From Streptomyces sp. ADI95-17 (GTDB lineage Bacteria; Actinomycetota; Actinomycetes; Streptomycetales; Streptomycetaceae), in assembly GCF_003846175.1 (NCBI RefSeq), contig NZ_ML123051.1:1-64000 (forward strand): a stretch of DNA of 64,000 bases, in the 5' to 3' direction. The notes below the pieces were generated by a model that did not search any database, had not been told where the DNA came from, and saw only the letters and a program-made list of their open reading frames with translations. This document shows positions 1-7,835 of the stretch, piece after piece. The first letter of the stretch is position 1; the number at the start of each line of letters is the position of its first letter. The position numbers and the translations under genes were made by a program.

Positions 1-1168
1 TGTGGCGCAGGTCGTGGATCCGGACCCTGCTCGGCATCTCCAGAGGCAGGCCGTACTCGGCGGCGATCCGTAGCGTCCGTACGTGGGCGGCGGCGAAGAC
101 CTGTTCCCAGCGCTGGCTGCTGATCATCCGCCCGTTGCGTCCGACGAACAGTGCCATCGGCTCCAGCCCGTGGTCGCCCTCGATGACCGTGATCCGTCGC
201 AGCGGGGCCTTCATCGCCTTGACGGTGTAGGTCCGCCGGCGGCCCTCATGGATTCCGCTGACTTTCATCGTGCGCAGGTTGACGTCGTCGACGACGAAGA
301 GCTCGTCGCGTTGGCGGTGCAGGTTCCGTGCGGCCTTGCGGATGCAGCTGGCGCGCTCGGTCCGCCGGTACCAGTCCAGGTCTCGCAGCATCGCGTCCTG
401 GACCTCGACGGTCCTGGGCAGGCCGAATTTCGCGATCGCCTCCAGCTCGACCTCGCAGGCGGATCCGTCCCGACGCGCAGGACCGACCTCGATGTCGAAC
501 AAGGTGCTGAACTCGCGCAGGCGAAGACCGGTCGTGATGGCCAGGTTGCCCCCGCAGCTGTTCCGCAGCGCGTGCCCGGAGCGGAACGAGGGGTCGGCCG
601 ACCCGTCGGGCAGCAGTCCGCGAAGGCCCACCCGGTCCAGGAACCACCATTGCTCGAAGGTCAGATGGCGCACGTCCAGCTGGGTGGTCGAACCCCAGGA
701 CAGAATGTCCCTGCCGTTCTTCTTGCGGTAGTACGGGCGCCGATCGAGTACCTTCGCCTCGTCGACGGCCCAGTCGTAGAAGCGGTTGATCGTGGCCCGC
801 CGGCGCTTCCACGTTGCCGGACCCATCGGTTCATCGCGGTACTCGGTGCAGTAGTCGCGGTAGGCGATCAGATCGTCCTCATCAGCCGACAAAACGTCGG
901 CCGGCGGGTCCAACCTGGCCAGGAAGTCGTCCAGGTCGAGGAAGTCGTAGGCGTAGTCCTGCAGGGACTTCGCCTCAAGCGTCTTGGCCAGTTCGAAGAA
1001 GAACGAACAGTGAGGCTCCCTGGGCCGCATGTCCGGCCCGAGGAAGAACGGGGTGCCGTCCTTCAGGGCCTTGTCTCGGCTCGTGTACTGAGCTCCGTCC
1101 AGACCCATCTCGGGTATCGGCTCGTAGAAACGACGTACCTTGCTGCGTGACGTGAAGAAGTAGTCCAT
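1..1168 (-). CDS. Tyrosine recombinase/integrase, 3' end cut by the window edge
   Basis: Site-specific recombinase that would cut and join DNA through a tyrosine nucleophile. The frame is open from an ATG at 1168 to the window edge, about 388 codons. An N-terminal SAM-like DNA-binding region (roughly residues 60-140) precedes the catalytic domain. The box I arginine is in TGLRLREF and the box II motif HDLRHT lies in the last codons visible (positions 2-19), so the final His/Trp and the Tyr are outside the window. The start follows an AT-richer stretch of about 100 bp with two copies of TGAGACATC. Upstream, a methyltransferase-NUDIX gene stops matching its family at about 1270, so this recombinase probably belongs to an element inserted there. 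Family assignment is firm; the type of element (integrative element or Tn554-like transposon) is not known. Confidence 0.88.
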   Translation of the reverse strand, partial: MDYFFTSRSKVRRFYEPIPEMGLDGAQYTSRDKALKDGTPFFLGPDMRPREPHCSFFFELAKTLEAKSLQDYAYDFLDLDDFLARLDPPADVLSADEDDLIAYRDYCTEYRDEPMGPATWKRRRATINRFYDWAVDEAKVLDRRPYYRKKNGRDILSWGSTTQLDVRHLTFEQWWFLDRVGLRGLLPDGSADPSFRSGHALRNSCGGNLAITTGLRLREFSTLFDIEVGPARRDGSACEVELEAIAKFGLPRTVEVQDAMLRDLDWYRRTERASCIRKAARNLHRQRDELFVVDDVNLRTMKVSGIHEGRRRTYTVKAMKAPLRRITVIEGDHGLEPMALFVGRNGRMISSQRWEQVFAAAHVRTLRIAAEYGLPLEMPSRVRIHDLRH

Positions 1169-1176
1169 GGGTCCTT

Positions 1177-1252
1177 TGAGACATCGGGATCACCATGAAC
1201 ATAACTAACGCCCAGCTCAGAGGAAGTCTCGGCAGGAGCGAGGTGAGACATC
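1177..1252. repeat. Direct repeats at the presumed element end
   Basis: The 9-mer TGAGACATC occurs at 1177-1185 and again at 1244-1252, in the short AT-richer stretch between the recombinase start (1168) and the point where the interrupted NUDIX frame ends (about 1270). Short direct repeats next to a recombinase gene are typical of integrase arm-binding sites. Both copies and their positions are seen directly; the role is inference. The other end of the element is outside the window. Confidence 0.45.
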
Positions 1253-1270
1253 CACGAACACTTTGCATAA

Positions 1271-2006
1271 CCGCCGGGCAGTTCCCACATTCCCCGGGTC
1301 GAGCGGCCCAGCAGCACCCGCCCGTGTGCGTCGGTGACCACGACCGCGGCACCGAGGACCGCTTGCGGGGCGGGCCGCAGCTTCTCCTGTGCGCTGAAGG
1401 ACCCGCCTGTGCCGCGCAGGACCAGCACCGCCAGGCCCGCCGCGTCGAACCGCTCGACGTTCTCGAACCCGTCGGTGAGGGCCGCGAGTTCATTCTCGTC
1501 CAGTGCGATGTGGCGCCGCTCTGACGAGGTGTTCTCCGTGATCGGCGTGATGACGACGAGCACGCCTTCCTCACGCAGCAGGGCGGCCAGACGGTGAAGC
1601 ACTCTGGCACGATCGCGGACGAAGGCGATGGACAGCCGGAGGGTGATCAGGTCGTACCCGTCCTCGGCCAGGTCGGTCAGATCGTCGTGTTCCATATCCA
1701 GGCACAGCCAGCGCACCCCCTCCACGCCGGCATGCTCCGACCGAGCCCGCTCCAGGGCGCCTTCGGCGAAGTCGACGCCGTCGACGCTGTACCCGAGCGA
1801 GGCAAGGTACGCCGCCAGCTCGCCAGTGCCGGAGCAGGCATCCAGGGCGCGGCCGCCCTCGGGGCCGGCGCGTGCTTGACGAGCAAACTCCTTTCCTCGT
1901 CCCCGAGTCCTCGGAAGCCACGGCCCTCGCTGTAGTGCTCGGACCAGTCGGCCCGGGTGTATCCCACAGATCGCTCCTCGTTCGTGAAAAGGCGGGACGG
2001 TGCCAT
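1271..2006 (-). pseudogene. Broken methyltransferase-NUDIX fusion gene
   Basis: The gene starts at an ATG (2006) that overlaps the upstream stop as TAATG. The N-terminus (MAPSRLFTNEERSVGYTRAD) reads in one frame up to about 1875. The class I SAM-methyltransferase core, with motif I LDACSGTGELA and later LDMEHDDL, continues only in another frame, so there is a frameshift near 1857-1875 beside a run of four C. After the methyltransferase domain a NUDIX domain begins (LGAAVVVTDAHGRVLLGR, then WELPGG) but ends at the first glycines of the NUDIX box, about position 1270, where sequence linked to the recombinase begins. The gene thus has two lesions: a frameshift and loss of its 3' half. Sequencing error at the C-run could explain the first but not the second. 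It was probably the last gene of the PIMT/NUDIX/ABC operon. Confidence 0.8.
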
Positions 2007-3286
2007 TACGGAATTTCGGCGGGGCCGTAAAGAGTGGCGGGCTGTTTTGTCTGCAGTGCCCGGTGCCGGTCGCCATATGGCCAATGCCACCATTCCGTCA
2101 GATGGTTGATCGTTCTGGGTTCTGAGAATTCGTTGGAGAGTGTGGTCCGGTTTGCTCTGGCCCTCGCTGAGATGTTGGCAGCGCCGGTGCAGCAGACGTT
2201 CTCGCTTTGCAGCGGCTCCGCGCGCAGCCACGACCCGCAGCCGGGGGCACCGATCACGAGGTTCTCGGCGCCGAAGTCCCGCACCGGGCCACCGAGGAGA
2301 TGATCGGCCGCCAGCCACAGGCCCCGGTCGGTGTCCGCGGGCGGAGGCAGCATGCTCCGCTGCGTCCATGTGGCCGGCTCGGCGGTGATGCGCTGCCGGA
2401 ACCCCTCGGTAGGCCAGATCTGTTCCAGGCCGTGGCCTGCCCGGTGGGCGAACTCCACGGCCCGCAGCTCGGCCTGGACATGACCATCGAGGGTGCGCTC
2501 GACGACGGCAAGGGCCGGCCACGAGGGCGAGACGCTGGTGACATGCACCAGCAGACGGCCCCCGGGCGCCAGTTGCTCGACGAGGGCGGGCGGCACACTT
2601 GCCACCGCGTACGACACGAAGATCCGGTCGAACGGTGCACGGGCCGGACAGCCCTCATCCCCCGCCCCGCACACCGCTTCCGGCCGGAAACCGAGGTCGG
2701 CCAGCCGTGCCGCGGCCGCCTGCGTGAGGTGCCGGTCCCGGTCGAGAGTGACCACCCCCTGGTCGCCGCAGACCTGGCAGGCCACCGCGGCCGTCACTCC
2801 CGCGCCCGTGCCGACATCCAGCACCCGCTGACGGGGCCGGAGATCCAGCTCGTCCAGCAGCGAGGCAGTCACGCCTGTCACCGTGGACACCGACGTGATC
2901 GACGCCCCCGACCGAGATCCGCGCGCCCGGCCGAGAAGCGGCTCCCCGTCGCGCTGGACGAGCACACTGGCCCCGCCGTACAGCACCTTCTGGAGTTCCT
3001 CACGGTCCTGCGGCACCTCCCAGTCCAGCAAGTCCCAGCGCCGCGGATTCTCGCCGTCCGCGGAACGCCGCATGTAGGACTGTGGCATCAGCACCTCGCG
3101 GCGCAGAACCAGCAGCGTCTCGCGCACGGGTCCGGGCCGGAGATCGCCCGATGCCTCAAGACGCGCCACCATCTCCTGCCGCGCTCCGGCACAGTCCGCC
3201 GTCCACAGTGCGTCATGCCGGGCCAACGGTGGTGGGGCAGGGCACTGTTCGGGCCAAGACCCGGACATCGGTTGCGGAGCTGTCAT
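2006..3286 (-). CDS. Protein-L-isoaspartate O-methyltransferase-like enzyme, possible peptide maturase
   Basis: 426 residues. The SAM-binding domain follows an N-terminal region of about 130 residues and shows motif I VLDVGTGAGVTAAVAC, GVVTLDRD and FDRIFVSYAVASVPPALV, as in PIMT enzymes that methylate Asp or isoAsp carboxylates. The N-terminal extension and the context resemble PIMT homologues in peptide-modification systems (FxLD-type, graspetide and imiditide clusters) rather than the short repair enzyme. From about residue 352 on (after GCGSWLRAEP) there is a 74-residue tail of unusual composition (CC, WWHW), encoded by visibly lower-GC DNA (about 2010-2210). The next gene starts on its stop codon (TAATG), which supports the tail as natural. 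The gene starts 6 bp after the NUDIX stop. Class is fairly sure; that it modifies the 39-residue peptide is inference. Confidence 0.8.
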   Translation of the reverse strand: MTAPQPMSGSWPEQCPAPPPLARHDALWTADCAGARQEMVARLEASGDLRPGPVRETLLVLRREVLMPQSYMRRSADGENPRRWDLLDWEVPQDREELQKVLYGGASVLVQRDGEPLLGRARGSRSGASITSVSTVTGVTASLLDELDLRPRQRVLDVGTGAGVTAAVACQVCGDQGVVTLDRDRHLTQAAAARLADLGFRPEAVCGAGDEGCPARAPFDRIFVSYAVASVPPALVEQLAPGGRLLVHVTSVSPSWPALAVVERTLDGHVQAELRAVEFAHRAGHGLEQIWPTEGFRQRITAEPATWTQRSMLPPPADTDRGLWLAADHLLGGPVRDFGAENLVIGAPGCGSWLRAEPLQSENVCCTGAANISARARANRTTLSNEFSEPRTINHLTEWWHWPYGDRHRALQTKQPATLYGPAEIP

Positions 3287-3292
3287 CGGTGC

Positions 3293-4087
3293 TCACCAGC
3301 CGGTCGCTGTGTAAAGGCGGCCATGGCCGATGCCGTCGATGGCCGCTCGGGTGTAGGGAACGATCTCGGCGGGGAGATCATCCGGACTCCACCACCGCCA
3401 CTCCACACACCGGTCGGGCTCCAGGACCTGCGGGGTGCCGGACCAGGTGCGGGCCCGGAAGAAGACACCGATCCGGGGCCGCGCGGACGGTGAGTCGACC
3501 ATGTGGACCAGGTGGACGAGTTCGACGTCCCCGGACTTGACGATCAGCCCGGCTTCTTCCTCGGCTTCCCGTGCCAGACAGCTGACCGCTTCCTCCCGCT
3601 CACAGTGCCCGGCCAAGAAGTGCCATTGGTTGGGTGCGTACTTCGAGTTGGGGTGGCGCCGGCCGAGGAGGATCCGACCCTGCTCGTCCTCGAGGTAGAG
3701 GTGGACACCCACGATGTGGAGCTCGGTTCCCTCCGGCGCCTCGTCTCGCAGCAGACTCACACTGGTCGGTGACCCGCCTGCCGGGGGATGCTCGGCCACG
3801 TGCCGGCGGATCAGGTCGCCGAGGTCGGGGCTCAGACGCAGCCGGTCCAGCATGCCGGGGGCGAACCACCGCAGCAACACGCCTTCCTGCAGGCCAACGG
3901 CGTCGGGATCACCGCTCCAGAGACCTGTGTAGACCTGGATGGGGACGGCGAGTCCGTCGAGGCTTGTCGCCTCCTCCACGGCGTACGGCGCCAGGTCCGC
4001 GACTTTCAGGCCGGGTGCTTCCTCGCCGAGCTCCCGCCGAATCGTCGCCTCCAGGCAGCGGTCACCCATTTCGCGGCCGCCGCCCAT
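3293..4087 (-). CDS. Tandem NUDIX-domain protein, N-terminus uncertain
   Basis: Two NUDIX hydrolase domains. The first box is GGREMGDRCLEATIRRELGE (an Asp replaces the usual Glu after the glycines) and the second is GHCEREEAVSCLAREAEEE. NUDIX enzymes cleave nucleoside diphosphates linked to another group; the substrate here is unknown. The ATG at 4087 lies inside the first domain. The frame is open upstream to 4195 and encodes the missing beta strands (ASVLVHDGHGRYLLHLR, then IWQPGAFALM), but that stretch has no ATG, GTG or TTG and begins directly after the TAG of the preceding NUDIX gene. Either the start codon has been lost, or a stop mutation has split one three-NUDIX protein, or translation is unorthodox. 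The next gene (PIMT-like) begins 6 bp downstream. Confidence 0.7.
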   Translation of the reverse strand: MGGGREMGDRCLEATIRRELGEEAPGLKVADLAPYAVEEATSLDGLAVPIQVYTGLWSGDPDAVGLQEGVLLRWFAPGMLDRLRLSPDLGDLIRRHVAEHPPAGGSPTSVSLLRDEAPEGTELHIVGVHLYLEDEQGRILLGRRHPNSKYAPNQWHFLAGHCEREEAVSCLAREAEEEAGLIVKSGDVELVHLVHMVDSPSARPRIGVFFRARTWSGTPQVLEPDRCVEWRWWSPDDLPAEIVPYTRAAIDGIGHGRLYTATGW

Positions 4088-4195
4088 GAGCGCGAATGCC
4101 CCTGGCTGCCAAATGCCGTCACGCTGATCCCTCAGATGCAGCAGATAGCGACCGTGCCCGTCATGGACCAGAACGGATGCGTTGAGGGGGTGAGG

Positions 4196-4870
4196 CTACC
4201 CGTCGAGCCCATGGGCGGCCCCGGCATCCAGGAGCTTGGTGCGCAGCGTCGGGGACTTGACGTCGGCGAACGCAAGCCACTGGGCGCCGGAGACTTCCTC
4301 GTCCTGGAGCACGAGCGGCGGCGGCTGCCCGGCCGCGAGGTAGAAGACGAACCGGAAGTCGAAGTGCCGGTGGGCGGGTTCGCCCGTGTCCGGGTTGGCG
4401 GCGATGTCGTGGACGTCGATATCGACCGGCGCTCCGAGGAACTGCGGGGTCAGGCACAGATCCCCGGGGCGGATCCCGGTCTCCTCGCACCCTTCCCGCA
4501 GCGCCGCCGCCAGAAGCGTCCGGTCGTCCTCGACATGGCCGCCGGGGACGAGGAGCAGCCCAGTGCCCCTGTGGCCGATGTGCAGCACGCGTCGATCACG
4601 GTCGATGATGACCGCGCTGCAGGTGACGTGGCCGGGCAGCGTGGCACGACTGCACGGGTCGTCGATACTGTCCAGGACGGACAGCAACCCGGTCAGAGCC
4701 TCCCGCTCATCCGGATACCGGTCCAGATACGCCTCGGCGGTCGTACGAATGTGGGAACGGGTAGGTGGCACGTCATCACCTCGGGAGAGGGCGGGGTGGT
4801 CGAAAGAGCGCGGGGTGGTGGGCGAGTTCCTGCCGGCGCGGGCATCTGCGAGGGCACTGGGCCGGCTCAT
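4196..4870 (-). CDS. NUDIX hydrolase
   Basis: 224 residues with one NUDIX domain in the middle (strand SAVIIDRDRRVLHIGHR, then the box region GGHVEDDRTLLAAALREGCE followed by ETG). It probably hydrolyses a nucleoside diphosphate derivative; the substrate cannot be read. The ATG at 4870 overlaps the stop of the ABC transporter gene as ATGA, suggesting translational coupling. A GTG at 4771 behind GAGGTG is an alternative start that would remove a proline-rich, family-atypical first 33 residues. The TAG at 4196-4198 is followed in the same frame by the next NUDIX domain, so the two genes may once have been one. Confidence 0.75.
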   Translation of the reverse strand: MSRPSALADARAGRNSPTTPRSFDHPALSRGDDVPPTRSHIRTTAEAYLDRYPDEREALTGLLSVLDSIDDPCSRATLPGHVTCSAVIIDRDRRVLHIGHRGTGLLLVPGGHVEDDRTLLAAALREGCEETGIRPGDLCLTPQFLGAPVDIDVHDIAANPDTGEPAHRHFDFRFVFYLAAGQPPPLVLQDEEVSGAQWLAFADVKSPTLRTKLLDAGAAHGLDG

Positions 4871-6882
4871 GTGCGTGTACCGTCCTTCTCGCCGTCCGGC
4901 TCGGCCGAGACCTGGTAGGACAGCAACTGCTGGAACAGCCCCGGCTGCTGGGCGAGCTGCTGGTAGGTGCCCTCCTGAACCACCCTGCCTTCATCGAGCA
5001 CGACGATCCGGTCGGCCACCTGCACATTGGTGATGCGATGGGTCACCAGCAACACCACCCGGTCCCGGGCCAGGTCGCGCAGTCGCTGGAAAATCCGGAA
5101 CTCCGCGCGCGGATCGAGATTCGCGGTCGGCTCGTCAAGAACCAGTAGCCCGGCCTCCCGGAAGAACGCCCTCGCCAGGGCGATGCGCTGCCACTGACCG
5201 CCGCTGAGCTCCTCCCCGTTGAGCCATTCACGGGCAAGGAGCGTGTCCAGCCCGGCACCGAGCCCGTCGACGACCTCATCGGCGCCGGAAGCCTCGCACG
5301 CCTCACGCACTGCCACGTCACCGCGAGCCGTGGGCTGCCCCAGGGTCACGTTCTCGCGTACGGTCAGCGGCCAGTGGGCGTAGTCCTGCGGAACCAGGGC
5401 CACCTGCTCCCACAGCGCCTGGGGGTCGGCGTCGCCGGTAGGTACGCCGTCCCATAGCACCTGCCCGTCGGTGGGCAGATACAGGCCGCTGACCAGCTTC
5501 GACAGAGTGGACTTTCCCGAGCCGTTGAATCCGACCAGAGCGGTGACCTCACCGCGGCGCAGGGTCAGCGACACGTCGGACAGCGCGTTGCCGTCCTTGC
5601 CCGAGTAACGGTGGGTGACCGATTTGATCTCGATCTTCTCCGGCGCCTCCGGACGGTGCGAACCTCGGCGCAGGCGGAACCCGCCAGCCTTGTCCAGGAA
5701 TCCACTCCAGTCGTCCATGTACAGGCCGGTGCGCACGGCGCGCGCCCCGACGGCCACAAGCCCCCGGACCGACTGCCCGACCGTCTGAAGAGCGAAGACG
5801 GCCGTCCCCGCGTGCCCGACACTGATACGGCCGTTGGCCAGCAACCACACGACCGCCGACCACACCACCGCGGACCCCACGCCACCGCACAGCGCCCCGA
5901 CCAGAGACATACGGGCACCCGTGTCGGCCGCGGCCCGGTCCTCACGGTTGATCCGGGCAACCGTCTGCCGGTACCGGCCGGACAGGAACGCGGCCATGGT
6001 GCCGGCACGGATCTGATCCGCAGCCTCCCTCGTGAAGATGTGCCACCGCAGCACCGACAGCATCCGGTTGTCACCGTTGCTGCGCAGATTCGCCAGGTAC
6101 CGCACCCGGGCGGCACTGACCTGGGCCAGCGCCTGCGGAAGGCTGGCCGCCACCAGGAGCGGGAGGAGGACCCAGTGCACACCGGCCAGCACGACGGCAC
6201 CGGCGAGGAAACTGGCACTCGACGCGATCAGGTCCTGGCCCTCGTCGATCAGATCCCCGGTGACCTGAGCCCCGCGATCGGCAGCCTCGCGGTCACGGTT
6301 GAAGTCGGGCTCGTCGTAGGCGCACAGCTCCACCCCGGCACAGCCGGTGAGCAGCATCTGCTCGGCCTCCCGCGACATCAGCGGGCCCAGCCGGGAGGAC
6401 AACCAGCTGACAGTGATCCCGAGAAGCGCACGCACACCGGAGGCACCCGCCAGCAGCGCCACCGACGGCCACGCCTCCAGAAGCCGGTGGTAGACGTCCC
6501 CGCTGCTCAGCAGTGCCGTCAAGGTGCCGGCGATGGCGACCAGGCCCAGGGCCTGCATCACGCCGGCGACGGCCTGGCACAGCAGGAGCCCGATGGTCGC
6601 CCGCCGGTCGACCTGCCAGGCCAGAGCCAGTGAGCGACGCACCAACTGGGGCAGGCGCCGGGCCATGTCACGCATCCGGATGGAACGCCCGGCCGCTTCA
6701 CGGCTGCCGGTCACATCGACGTACCGCATCTGCGGGGCGGAGACATCGGCCGCGGGCTCGGTCTTGGGGGAGGAGCCGCTCGTAGCACCTGCCGGCCGGC
6801 CGGGCGTCGTGGCTGCGCCGTTCCTGGAAGGGATGGTGCGCGGTCCTGGCACCTTGCGGGCTGATTCATCGGGCTCGCTCAT
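4867..6882 (-). CDS. ABC exporter, fused membrane and ATPase domains
   Basis: 671 residues from the ATG at 6882 (GGGGTGGG upstream). A Pro/Ser-rich cytoplasmic N-terminus of about 90 residues precedes a six-helix transmembrane region and a C-terminal ATPase with Walker A GFNGSGKST, signature LSGGQ, Walker B LLVLDEPTANLD and the H-loop in THR. The half-transporter architecture fits MsbA/LanT-type exporters. There is no C39 peptidase domain, so it would export its substrate without cleaving a leader. The start overlaps the stop of the 39-residue peptide gene as ATGA, and its own stop overlaps the next NUDIX gene in the same way. Export of the modified peptide is the natural guess from context. 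Confidence 0.85.
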   Translation of the reverse strand: MSEPDESARKVPGPRTIPSRNGAATTPGRPAGATSGSSPKTEPAADVSAPQMRYVDVTGSREAAGRSIRMRDMARRLPQLVRRSLALAWQVDRRATIGLLLCQAVAGVMQALGLVAIAGTLTALLSSGDVYHRLLEAWPSVALLAGASGVRALLGITVSWLSSRLGPLMSREAEQMLLTGCAGVELCAYDEPDFNRDREAADRGAQVTGDLIDEGQDLIASSASFLAGAVVLAGVHWVLLPLLVAASLPQALAQVSAARVRYLANLRSNGDNRMLSVLRWHIFTREAADQIRAGTMAAFLSGRYRQTVARINREDRAAADTGARMSLVGALCGGVGSAVVWSAVVWLLANGRISVGHAGTAVFALQTVGQSVRGLVAVGARAVRTGLYMDDWSGFLDKAGGFRLRRGSHRPEAPEKIEIKSVTHRYSGKDGNALSDVSLTLRRGEVTALVGFNGSGKSTLSKLVSGLYLPTDGQVLWDGVPTGDADPQALWEQVALVPQDYAHWPLTVRENVTLGQPTARGDVAVREACEASGADEVVDGLGAGLDTLLAREWLNGEELSGGQWQRIALARAFFREAGLLVLDEPTANLDPRAEFRIFQRLRDLARDRVVLLVTHRITNVQVADRIVVLDEGRVVQEGTYQQLAQQPGLFQQLLSYQVSAEPDGEKDGTRT

Positions 6883-6998
6883 GCGTCCCACCCCGTATCC
6901 GGGCCTGCTGCGGTACGGATGCTGTCGGAGTCGAGCGTGATCGGGCCGGGCCGTTCGATTTCGGGAGGCCGGTTCGTGGGGGCGGGGCTGGGGTGCAT
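6879..6998 (-). CDS. 39-residue peptide, candidate RiPP precursor
   Basis: Short gene with a strong ribosome site (GGAGG, six bases before the ATG at 6998) and a TGA that overlaps the ABC transporter start as ATGA. The N-terminal half is Pro-rich (MHPSPAPTNRPPEIERPGP), and the C-terminal half contains ITLDSDSIRT and ends PDTGWDA. All four Asp residues are followed by a small residue (Ser, Ser, Thr, Ala), the context that favours aspartimide formation. There is no Cys, so a lanthionine product is unlikely. ITLD loosely recalls the FxLD leader motif named for a related methyltransferase system. It is first in an operon with a PIMT-like enzyme and an exporter, which is where a precursor would sit. 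Coding status is well supported; the precursor role is inference. Confidence 0.65.
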   Translation of the reverse strand: MHPSPAPTNRPPEIERPGPITLDSDSIRTAAGPDTGWDA

Positions 6999-7424
6999 GG
7001 CGTCCTCCGTCTGGGCGTCGGTGTGGCACTGGTGCACTAAAAAACGTGGCTCACGGCTCGCCGTAACGGGTGACGGCGGAGGGGATTCTGGATTTTTGTG
7101 CGAATTCCGCCGTTCATGCCGAGCGCGCGGGGGCGGGGCATCTGAAACGTCTCCGTTCGATGGATGGTCACCCCTTCGGCCGTATCCGCCGCGGGTTTCC
7201 GGCCAACCTGAAACCCTTGCCGACCCGTGCAGCGACTGCGCCATCCAGTGGGCGCCACGCGGCGTCACGGGGGCGGCAATGGCCCGATTCTGTGCGGTCG
7301 CGCCTCGGCCGCGGAACGGGCGTGCCAGGCTGCCGACCCCGAGGCGCACTCACCCGCCCCGGACCCCGCCCCACTGCCGCCCGTGGCGAGCCGACACGCG
7401 CAACGACCCTGACGAGGAGCCCCC
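6999..7424. promoter_or_regulatory. Divergent intergenic region
   Basis: About 425 bp between the leftward peptide operon and the rightward GFA gene. It must hold both promoters. An AT-rich patch with a run of A (7038-7044) lies 40 bp upstream of the peptide start. I could not fix -10 and -35 boxes. No convincing coding frame was seen. Confidence 0.4.
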
Positions 7425-7835
7425 GTGCCGAACGACGAGACACCCGCCCAAGAGGTGTCCACCGGCGGATGCCTGTGCGGACACATCCGGTTCGAAGCGG
7501 CCGGAGAGCCCTACGACCCCCACGTATGCGCCTGTCCCCACTGCGCCCGCCTGTCCGGCGGACCGCTCATGGCCTGGGTCGGATTCCGTCGGACCGCCTT
7601 CAGCTGGACCGGACCCGGGACACCCCGCTCGTACCGGTCCTGGCCCACGATGGAGCGCTGGTCCTGCCCCGTGTGCAGCACGCCGCTCGGGGCGGCGGCC
7701 GACGGTGAGGAGTACCTCGGAATCTGTGTCTCGGCCCTGGACAATGTCTCCGAGATCACCCCCATCGGTCACAGCTTCCGCCACAACACCCCCGCGTGGC
7801 TTCCGCCCATCCCCTCCACCCAGGCTCCATCCTGA
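7425..7835 (+). CDS. GFA/CENP-V-fold zinc protein
   Basis: 136 residues, starting at GTG 7425 behind GAGGAG. The protein has the Cys pattern of the glutathione-dependent formaldehyde-activating (GFA) family: GGCLCGHIRF near residue 16, CACPHCARLSG near 37, and CPVCSTPLG near 82. These cysteines bind zinc. Members are often annotated as formaldehyde-activating enzymes, but most have no proven substrate. It is a single gene transcribed away from the peptide cluster, with no obvious functional link to its neighbours. Confidence 0.85.
   Translation: MPNDETPAQEVSTGGCLCGHIRFEAAGEPYDPHVCACPHCARLSGGPLMAWVGFRRTAFSWTGPGTPRSYRSWPTMERWSCPVCSTPLGAAADGEEYLGICVSALDNVSEITPIGHSFRHNTPAWLPPIPSTQAPS

Noticed and set aside
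83..1150. Long rightward open frame over the recombinase region
   Set aside because: It is the antisense shadow of the leftward tyrosine recombinase, which has clear catalytic motifs; the rightward protein has none.
2207..3493. Long rightward open frame over the PIMT-like gene
   Set aside because: Arg/Gly/His-rich antisense product without motifs, typical of high-GC shadow frames.
6969..7010. Peptide gene as a lanthipeptide precursor
   Set aside because: No Cys in the peptide and no dehydratase or cyclase gene in the window.
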